From NCBI GenBank assembly GCA_035250505.1, contig DATFFC010000026.1:1-12681 (forward strand): 12,681 nucleotides of DNA, given 5' to 3'. The DNA comes from DASSBQ01 sp035250505 (GTDB lineage Bacteria > Nitrospirota > Nitrospiria > Nitrospirales > Nitrospiraceae). The notes under the pieces are model-generated. The model was not told the DNA's origin. It was given only the letters and a program-made list of their open reading frames with translations, and did no database searches. Position 1 is the first letter of the stretch, and every line of letters begins with the position of its first letter. The position numbers and the translations under genes are program-made. This document shows positions 7,216 to 12,681 of this stretch, in pieces.

Positions 7216-8690
7216 TGGGTGAGGATCGAGCAAGAAGGCAGGGGGAGCGACGGCACGGGAATGTCGTTGTGATCGGCGGAGGGCCGGCGGGCCTGACGGC
7301 CGCATTGAAGTTGGCTCGACACGGCATCAAACCGGCCGTGGTAGAGCGAGACGACAAGGTCGGCGGCATGGCCCGCACGGAAAACTACAAAGGATTCCGG
7401 TTCGATATGGGCGGGCACCGATTCTTCACCACGTCCGAACCCGTCCGGAAATTTTGGGAAGAGATGCTCGGGAAAGAGCTCCTGACTCGCCCGCGCTTGT
7501 CACGCATTTATTACAAACGCAAGTTCTTTTACTATCCCCTTCGCCCGTTGAATGTGCTGAGTCATTTGGGGCTCGGCGAGACGATCCACATCATCATCAG
7601 TTATCTGTATTGGCAATGTGTCCCTCACCGATGCGAGGACACGTTCGAACAATGGGTGACGAACCGTTTCGGCCGGCGGCTCTTCGAGACGTTCTTCAAG
7701 CGATATACGGAAAAGGTCTGGGGCATTTCGTGTTCGGATCTGAAGGCCGAGTGGGCCGCGCAGAGGATCAAAGATCTGTCGCTGAAAACGGCGTTCCTGA
7801 ACATGTTGTGGAAAAGAAAGGGCAGGATCCGCACGCTGATCGAAGAATTTTCATATCCGCGCCTGGGACCCGGCATGATGTGGAGCACTGTGCAGGAAAA
7901 GATTCATCAGCATGGAGGGACCGTTCACCTCAATACGTCCGTGATGGAGATTGCTCATGATGGCCATGCGATTCGTGAAGTGCTGCTGCGGGCTCATGAC
8001 GGCCCACGTCGCATGCCGGTGTCGCAGATCATTTCCAGCATGCCAATCACCGATTTCATTACCCGATTGCGCCCGGAACCCCCTGCAGATGTGTTGGCCG
8101 CCGCTCGGCGTCTGCATTATCGCGATTTTTTGACCGTCTGCTTGATCGTCAACCGCGCACATCTTTTTCCCGATAATTGGATTTACATCCATGATCCTGG
8201 GGTGCAGGTGGGGCGAATCCAGAATTTCAAGAACTGGAGTCCCGACATGGTGCCGGATCCGACCAAGTCCAGCCTGGGGATGGAGTATTTTTGTCAGGAA
8301 GGAGATGAACTGTGGACGCTGCCCGACAGGGAGCTCATCGCGCTCGGTACACGGGAGAGCGCTGAGATCGGTTTAGTGCGTCCCGAAGAGGTCGAAGACG
8401 GGTGCGTCTTTCGAATGCCGAAGGCCTATCCCATCTATGATTCCACCTATCGCGATGCGCTGACGATCATTGAGCAGTATGTCAAGCGAATCCAGAATGC
8501 CCATATGATCGGCCGAAACGGCTTGCACCGGTATGACAATCAGGACCATGCCATGCTCACCGGCATGAAGGCTGCCGACAGCGTGCTCCGAGGGGAGCGG
8601 CAAGCCAGCTGGAAACTGTCAGGCCATGACCACTACTTAGAAGAGGTGCGAGAAGCACGTCCGGTCAAAGAGTTGTCACGGCGTATGTGA
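7212..8690 (+). CDS. UGM-like FAD-dependent oxidoreductase
   Basis: This is a cytosolic flavoprotein of the amine-oxidase/UDP-galactopyranose mutase superfamily, often labelled NAD(P)/FAD-dependent oxidoreductase or protoporphyrinogen oxidase-like. The 492 residues begin with a Rossmann FAD motif, VVVIGGGPAGLTAALKLA (18-35), with E45 placed to bind the ribose. The following DKVGGMARTENYKGFRFDMG (48-67) and GGHRFF (67-72) resemble the flavin region of UGM. FEQWVTNRFGRRLFETFFKR (145-164) plus YTEKVWGI (165-172) are typical of the UGM-like branch. The C-terminal FAD motif is IGRNGLHRYDNQDHAML (433-449). It is longer than a classical Glf (about 370-400 residues), so true galactopyranose mutase activity is not assured. 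Placed between glycosyltransferases and translationally coupled to the first, it probably acts on a nucleotide sugar or lipid-linked sugar (inference). The start is fixed by AGGAGG and the ATGA overlap. Confidence 0.9.
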   Translation: MMGEDRARRQGERRHGNVVVIGGGPAGLTAALKLARHGIKPAVVERDDKVGGMARTENYKGFRFDMGGHRFFTTSEPVRKFWEEMLGKELLTRPRLSRIYYKRKFFYYPLRPLNVLSHLGLGETIHIIISYLYWQCVPHRCEDTFEQWVTNRFGRRLFETFFKRYTEKVWGISCSDLKAEWAAQRIKDLSLKTAFLNMLWKRKGRIRTLIEEFSYPRLGPGMMWSTVQEKIHQHGGTVHLNTSVMEIAHDGHAIREVLLRAHDGPRRMPVSQIISSMPITDFITRLRPEPPADVLAAARRLHYRDFLTVCLIVNRAHLFPDNWIYIHDPGVQVGRIQNFKNWSPDMVPDPTKSSLGMEYFCQEGDELWTLPDRELIALGTRESAEIGLVRPEEVEDGCVFRMPKAYPIYDSTYRDALTIIEQYVKRIQNAHMIGRNGLHRYDNQDHAMLTGMKAADSVLRGERQASWKLSGHDHYLEEVREARPVKELSRRM

Positions 8691-8721
8691 GCGAGTTCTG
8701 CGATCAGTCGTTGGTTAGACC

Positions 8722-9780
8722 ATGCCGACCGTTCTAATAAACAAATTGCGACTTGGCATCATCGGGTGCGGCTGGGCGACCGCCAATCTTCACCTACCGG
8801 CCTTGCGGAAAATCCCGCAGTATGAGGTCATCGCTGTCGCGGACGTGGATAAGAAGCGAGTCGAGGAGTTCGGGCGCAAGTGGAATGTCCGATATCGGTT
8901 TGCCGATTCAACGGCCCTCATCGAGCATCCCGAAGTCGATGCCGTGGCCGTTTGTGTCCCGCCCGGCGATCATGCCGGCCTTGCGACGGCCGCGATCAGG
9001 ACGGGCAAGCACGTCTTTATCGAAAAGCCCTTGACGCTTACGGTCGATCACGCGGACCGGATCGTCGAATGCGCCAAGGACACGAGAGCGACGATTTTGG
9101 TCGGGTTCAATCTCCGCTGGCACCGGCTGGTCCGGCAGGCCAAGGCTGAACTTGATGCCGATCGACTGGGACGGCTGCTAGTGATGCGGACGGCCTTCAC
9201 CAACGGCTTATGCCACGACGACGGTATTGTGGCGTGGCGCCGGGAACGGTCCTACGGAGGCGGCGTCATTCAGGATTTGGCCGTGCATCATTTCGATCTG
9301 TGGCGGTATTTGCTGTCGGCTGAAGTGCAAGAGATTTCGGTGTCGGGCCGTTCCGAACGCTGGCAGGACGAAGCGGCGGTTGTTTCGGCGCGCATGACCA
9401 ACGGCGTCTTGGTTTCGTCTGTGTTCGCGAGTGGAACGAGCGAGAGCCATGAGGTGGAATGCTACGGTGAGGCCGGCAGGCTGTCTGTATCCTGTTATCA
9501 ATGCGATGGGCTTCGCATCTTCACCGGGGAGATACGGGGGTTTTCCGGACTGGTTCGAGCGGCGGCGGCGAAAGCCACGGCGTTGCCGTGGATGATGAAC
9601 CGGATGCGGATAGGCGGTGAGGTGTTCGCCTCCTATGACGCCCAGTGGCGGCATTTTCTCGATTGCGTGCAGACCGGGAAACCCGCCGCCTGTTCCGTGC
9701 AGGACGGGAAACGCGCTGTGGACCTTGCGGTCGCCGCCACCGAATCGTTGTTGACGGGACAATCGATGAGCCTGAAATAA
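8722..9780 (+). CDS. Gfo/Idh/MocA family NAD(P)-dependent oxidoreductase
   Basis: This is a predicted cytosolic dehydrogenase of the glucose-fructose oxidoreductase/inositol dehydrogenase family, which oxidises or reduces a hydroxyl or keto group on sugars, often nucleotide sugars. The 352 residues show the Rossmann motif LGIIGCGWATANLHLPAL (11-28) and D41 after the second strand (VIAVADVDKKR, 36-46), favouring NAD over NADP. VDAVAVCVPPGDHA (72-85) and the catalytic-lysine motif EKP (101-103) follow, then GGGVIQDLAVHHFDLWRYL (179-197), with H189 and D192 at the usual catalytic positions. The length is typical. It lies 31 bp after the flavoenzyme and 24 bp before the next glycosyltransferase, so it is likely in the same operon. 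No good ribosome binding site precedes the ATG, but the start sits the expected distance ahead of the Rossmann fold. Its substrate is unknown. Confidence 0.92.
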   Translation: MPTVLINKLRLGIIGCGWATANLHLPALRKIPQYEVIAVADVDKKRVEEFGRKWNVRYRFADSTALIEHPEVDAVAVCVPPGDHAGLATAAIRTGKHVFIEKPLTLTVDHADRIVECAKDTRATILVGFNLRWHRLVRQAKAELDADRLGRLLVMRTAFTNGLCHDDGIVAWRRERSYGGGVIQDLAVHHFDLWRYLLSAEVQEISVSGRSERWQDEAAVVSARMTNGVLVSSVFASGTSESHEVECYGEAGRLSVSCYQCDGLRIFTGEIRGFSGLVRAAAAKATALPWMMNRMRIGGEVFASYDAQWRHFLDCVQTGKPAACSVQDGKRAVDLAVAATESLLTGQSMSLK

Positions 9781-9804
9781 GATGACTGCGGGAGCCATAT
9801 CCAC

Positions 9805-10779
9805 ATGAACGATGCGCGATCACCCGAGCTCTCGGTTATCCTCGTTACGCCCGATTCATATGCGACTGTGCGAACCACCATTCGCTATTTGCTTCGCCAA
9901 GACGCTCGTGACCGGATGGAGTTGATTCTGGTTGTCCCGCGCGAAGAGGACCTCAAACCGGATATCGATGATCTGAAGGGCTTTCTTGCCTATCAAATCG
10001 TCGAGGTCGGACCGATTCAATCGATCGCCTATGCAAACAGCGCGGGGGTGCGGCAGGCGAGGGCTCCGATTGTCGCATTGGCGGAGGACCATGCGTTTCC
10101 GGCTCCCGGGTGGGCCGATGCGCTGCTCAAGGCTCACCAATCGGAATGCGCGGCGGTCGGTCCCGTCGTGCGGAATGCGAATCCTCGCAGTATCGTGAGC
10201 TGGGCCGACTTGCTGATCGCCTACGCGCCTTGGCTCTATCCTGGGCAGGCTGGACACCGCGATCATCTTCCCGGACACAACAGCAGCTACAAGAAAGACA
10301 TCCTCTTAGGCTATGGGCCGGAGCTCGAGGCTATGCTGGAGGCGGAAAGCGTGCTCCATTGGGATTTGCGCCAAAGGGGGTATCAGCTTCATTTGGAACC
10401 GGCGGCTCAGGTGGCCCATCTCAATTTTGGGCGCCTGTCGTCATGGCTCCAGGCTCAATTTTATAGCGGTCGCGTGTTCGCCGCTTCCCGAGCCCGTCCC
10501 TGGAATGCCGGCCGGCGCGCCCTGTATGCGCTTGCCTCGCCGCTGATTCCATTCGTGCGGCTGCGCCGGATCGTGCAGCAGACGCGCGAGTCAGGTTCGT
10601 GGGGCAAAGTGCCGAGAGGGGTCTTGCCGATGCTGCTCCTGGGTCTTTTCGTCAGCGCTCTCGGAGAGTTCATCGGATACTGTGCCGGTCCCGGCCAAGC
10701 GAGACCTAAGCTCGCTGAATTCGAGTTTCATCGGGTTCGGCACCTCGGGGTGTATGATCCTCGGGACCAGCCGGTGTAG
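9805..10779 (+). CDS. Divergent family 2-type glycosyltransferase
   Basis: This is a GT-A fold glycosyltransferase of the GT2 type, 324 residues. The first strand is LSVILVTPDSYATVRTTIRY (9-28), followed by MELILVVPREED (38-49). The usual GT2 DxD position reads ALAEDHAFPAPGW (91-103), with E94-D95-H96 in place of a plain DxD. An acceptor-side region follows with GHNSSYKKDILLGYG (157-171) and the pair ESVLHWDLRQRGY (181-193), which occupies the place of the ED/RxxRW-type catalytic region. The hydrophobic stretches YALASPLIPFV (241-251) and VLPMLLLGLFVSALGEFIGY (273-292) suggest membrane association. A GGGAG about 10 nt upstream supports the ATG. Its 3' end overlaps the opposite-strand membrane-protein gene by 74 bp. 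The fold is fairly sure; whether it is catalytically normal is less so, and the substrate is unknown. Confidence 0.85.
   Translation: MNDARSPELSVILVTPDSYATVRTTIRYLLRQDARDRMELILVVPREEDLKPDIDDLKGFLAYQIVEVGPIQSIAYANSAGVRQARAPIVALAEDHAFPAPGWADALLKAHQSECAAVGPVVRNANPRSIVSWADLLIAYAPWLYPGQAGHRDHLPGHNSSYKKDILLGYGPELEAMLEAESVLHWDLRQRGYQLHLEPAAQVAHLNFGRLSSWLQAQFYSGRVFAASRARPWNAGRRALYALASPLIPFVRLRRIVQQTRESGSWGKVPRGVLPMLLLGLFVSALGEFIGYCAGPGQARPKLAEFEFHRVRHLGVYDPRDQPV
10706..10779. other. 74-bp tail-to-tail gene overlap
   Basis: The last 24 codons and the stop of the plus-strand GT2 gene lie opposite the last 24 codons and stop of the minus-strand membrane-protein gene. Both C-termini are hydrophilic and probably flexible (KLAEFEFHRVRHLG on one side, PAGPEDHTPRGAEPDETR on the other). 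No terminator hairpin with a U-tract was seen for either gene in or next to the overlap. Confidence 0.7.
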
Positions 10780-11740
10780 CGGGGCGCCGCCTCCAAAAAG
10801 ACCATGCCCAAATCAACATAGCCGCAGCAATCGTGAGTTCTCTGAGCTCGGACGGGATATTGTCACGGCTCAATCGGCCCAACATGTCGCCGTCACGGGG
10901 AATCAAGGCAGCCGCTAGAAAATAGCCTTGGCTTATCCAGGGTGGGAGAGGAATTTCCGTGATCCACATCAATCTCCGGAATTGCGCGCTGGCCAACAAG
11001 GAGATCGGAAGTACGATTCCGCCCAGGACTGAGATCCCCAACAGCACATCGTTGGACCAATGGCGACCCGGCAATCCCGGAAGCTCGATGTTATGCAGGC
11101 TGACTTCCTGCTGGATGTTCGTATGGGCAAGGAACTCCGGCGTCTTATATTGGACGACGCTCTGGCCCCAGTTGATTTCCTCCCCCGCCACTCCGAAGCA
11201 TCCGAACGCCAGTATCAGCAGCCACCACCGGCGAAGGCCGGGAAGGGCATTCGGGCTAAGAGCGGGCAGAGCAAGGCTGAATAACAGAAGGGCTGCGGCG
11301 GTATAGCAGAGTACGGTCAGGTCTTGCAGCAATCCATTCTCGAGCGTCAAGCGTGCCGCCAGACTGTCATTCATCGTCAGGCTCGACGTGACCCACACGA
11401 CCCACAGAGCAAGGGCGAGCCAGAAGGCGCGTCGCAATCGAATAGGAAAGACGGCCGGTAACAGCTCCGCGAGCGGAGGCGTCCTATCGTGAGCGTGCCG
11501 TGTCAGAGCGGTTCGCCAATCGCGAGAAAGCACGTGCCGCAGCGCCCACGGGATGAGACAGGCCAGCCCTGCCATGATGCAGAGTGTGATCACGAGCTGC
11601 TGGGCAGGGCTCAGTCGCTGATACCCCGGCTGAAGCTGATACAGTACCGCGGCTATCCCAAGCAGCAGGACTGCCGCTACGATGAGCACATGCCAAGACC
11701 AATGCAGATGTATTCGAGTGCCGGACGAATGGTTGGTCAT
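10706..11740 (-). CDS. Uncharacterised multi-pass membrane protein with Glu/His motifs
   Basis: No function is recognised. The 344 residues contain about eight hydrophobic segments, near 15-35, 47-68, 104-120, 138-160, 171-186, 231-251, 268-280 and 301-316, and then a short charged tail (WRRRP onward). Between the segments are polar clusters that I recall recurring in a family of hypothetical inner-membrane proteins near polysaccharide genes: TLENGLLQDLT (132-142), GEEINWGQSV (186-195), TNIQQEVSLHN (207-217) and IPSELREL (295-302). Paired Glu residues and a His at membrane edges could form an active or metal site, but that is inference. The ATG at 11738-11740 is the only sensible start before the first membrane segment; it lacks a clear ribosome binding site. 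The gene diverges from the flippase gene with a 14-bp gap, and its 3' end overlaps the GT2 gene. Work on lipid-linked glycans is suggested by context only. Confidence 0.8.
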   Translation of the reverse strand: MTNHSSGTRIHLHWSWHVLIVAAVLLLGIAAVLYQLQPGYQRLSPAQQLVITLCIMAGLACLIPWALRHVLSRDWRTALTRHAHDRTPPLAELLPAVFPIRLRRAFWLALALWVVWVTSSLTMNDSLAARLTLENGLLQDLTVLCYTAAALLLFSLALPALSPNALPGLRRWWLLILAFGCFGVAGEEINWGQSVVQYKTPEFLAHTNIQQEVSLHNIELPGLPGRHWSNDVLLGISVLGGIVLPISLLASAQFRRLMWITEIPLPPWISQGYFLAAALIPRDGDMLGRLSRDNIPSELRELTIAAAMLIWAWSFWRRRPATPAGPEDHTPRGAEPDETRIQRA

Positions 11741-11754
11741 CGGGGTGGGACACC

Positions 11755-12681
11755 ATGCTAGCGCAGCGGGCGAGCGAGTTCAACCGACCGGCTGCCGGCA
11801 TGTGGACGGGTCTCGTAAACGGCAGCGCGGTGATTTTTGCCGCCGATCTGCTCATGGTCCCCGCCGGTCTTCTGACGGTGGCATTGCTTACTCGTTGGCT
11901 GGGTCCAGAGGGGTATGGAATCTTTGCCCTCTCGGCGTCGCTGGTTGCTGCAGTCGAATGGACCCTGGCGTCGATCCTGTCTCGTCCGACGATTCATGGC
12001 GTCGGTCATACGCCGGATTGGCGTCCCGTGGCTCGGACGCTCCTCCGCTGGCACCTAACTCTCGCGGGCGTTGTCCTGGCGATTCTCTGGGTCACGGCCC
12101 ACCCACTTGCCGGCCTGTTGGCCGAGCCGGCCTTGGGTGCCTATCTGCTGCTGTTCGCCTGCGATCTGCCCTTTTTCCTGTTGGGGCAAGCCTATCGGAA
12201 CATTCTGACTGGACGCGGACAGTTCACCGCGAGAGCCATAGCGGGGGCCAGCCGCTGGATCGCCCGACTGGCGCTGACTGCCGTCGCGGTAGGGCTGGGT
12301 CTTTCCATTCCGGCTGCGATTCTGGCCAGCATCGGCGCATCGTTCGTTGAGATGCTGATCGGTCGCTGGGCGTTGGGACCAGTCGGATCGGTCGGGACAG
12401 TCGATACGGCGCAACTCAAACGGCTGGCGGTCCCGTTGGTGGTGTCTGCCGCCGGCATGGCGGTCCTGGGAAAAATGGATTTGTTTCTCATTAAGGTATT
12501 GGGGCAGCCGATCGAACAAGCCGGCCTCTATGCAGCGGCCCAGAATCTAGCCATCCTCCCGGGAATTTTTGGACAGGCGGTCTCGGCTGTCGTCCTGTCC
12601 GAGCTGACTCGGAGGAAATTGGAAGGGCAGGCGTCGATGTTTGACCGGACGGCCGAGCAGTCGCTTCACGCCTGCCTCTGT
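11755..12681 (+). CDS. Wzx/MATE-type oligosaccharide flippase, N-terminal part
   Basis: This is a predicted inner-membrane flippase that moves lipid-linked oligosaccharides to the periplasmic side. The frame is open from ATG 11755 to the window edge (309 codons), so the C-terminus is missing. The opening membrane segment leads into LLTVALLTRWLGPEGYGIFA (39-58), whose RWLGPEGYG sequence is typical of polysaccharide-biosynthesis (PST) flippases. Several hydrophobic segments follow (for example LHPLAGLL-type helices after residue 100), and the mid-protein sequence GKMDLFLIKVLG followed by AGLYAAAQNLAILP matches the conserved second-half start of the family. An alternative start is ATG 11800 (MWTGLVNGSAV). 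A GGGGTGGGA sequence 5 nt upstream may serve as a ribosome binding site for ATG 11755. Being divergent from the preceding gene by only 14 bp, its promoter would have to lie within that gene. Confidence 0.87.
   Translation, partial: MLAQRASEFNRPAAGMWTGLVNGSAVIFAADLLMVPAGLLTVALLTRWLGPEGYGIFALSASLVAAVEWTLASILSRPTIHGVGHTPDWRPVARTLLRWHLTLAGVVLAILWVTAHPLAGLLAEPALGAYLLLFACDLPFFLLGQAYRNILTGRGQFTARAIAGASRWIARLALTAVAVGLGLSIPAAILASIGASFVEMLIGRWALGPVGSVGTVDTAQLKRLAVPLVVSAAGMAVLGKMDLFLIKVLGQPIEQAGLYAAAQNLAILPGIFGQAVSAVVLSELTRRKLEGQASMFDRTAEQSLHACLC

Noticed and set aside
9208..9804. Minus-strand open frame of 198 codons
   Set aside because: It is antisense to the Gfo/Idh gene, which has complete family motifs. 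The antisense product shows no domain.
10771..10790. GC-rich inverted repeat (GCGG-GGCG-CCGC) near the GT2 stop as a terminator
   Set aside because: The stem is only 4 bp and no T-run follows on the plus strand. The T-run on the minus strand lies on the wrong side for the opposite gene.
1..12681. CRISPR arrays, tRNAs, transposases, phage or toxin-antitoxin genes
   Set aside because: Reading through the window showed no regularly spaced repeats, no cloverleaf-like segment and no gene of these types. Nearly all the DNA is accounted for by polysaccharide-related genes.

Overview
The window is a mid-50s % GC bacterial cell-surface polysaccharide locus with dense, short-spaced genes. There is no rRNA, tRNA, CRISPR array, insertion sequence or phage gene. 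The mix of family 2 glycosyltransferases, a Wzm/Wzt exporter, a UGM-like flavoenzyme and a Gfo/Idh oxidoreductase fits a Gram-negative environmental bacterium. A Nitrospira-like (Nitrospirota) origin is my best guess from overall protein style; no marker gene here proves it.

Layout. (A) 1-3336, minus strand, read right to left: ABC-2 permease (Wzm-like), ABC ATPase with a C-terminal Wzt-type domain, then a family 2 glycosyltransferase (GT2) running off the left edge. (B) 3418-5872, plus strand: a class I SAM methyltransferase, then a predicted secreted or lipid-anchored GH51/clan A-like glycoside hydrolase overlapping its end. (C) 6013-10779, plus strand, probably one transcription unit behind a sigma70-like promoter candidate at 5869-5899: a membrane-associated GT2, a UGM-like FAD oxidoreductase (4-bp ATGA overlap with a strong ribosome binding site), a Gfo/Idh/MocA oxidoreductase and a second, divergent GT2. 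(D) 10706-11740, minus strand: an uncharacterised multi-pass membrane protein with conserved-looking Glu/His motifs, overlapping the preceding GT2 tail to tail by 74 bp. (E) 11755 to the right edge, plus strand: the N-terminal part of a Wzx/MATE-type oligosaccharide flippase, starting only 14 bp from the divergent membrane-protein gene.

How the genes may work together (inference). The flavoenzyme and the Gfo/Idh protein would supply or modify a nucleotide sugar. The three GT2 enzymes would build a glycan on a carrier lipid at the inner membrane. The methyltransferase may modify or cap the chain, and the Wzm/Wzt pair would export it, with the Wzt C-terminal domain recognising the finished chain. 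The glycoside hydrolase would act outside the cytoplasmic membrane on the product. The flippase at the right edge belongs to the other main export route, so the window may join two export modules or two adjacent loci.

The most interesting points are the uncharacterised membrane protein, the lipoprotein-like glycoside hydrolase inside an export locus, the possible methyl-cap/Wzt pairing, and the presence of both export types. I did not find a clearly new kind of system; the locus looks like an unusual combination of known families.
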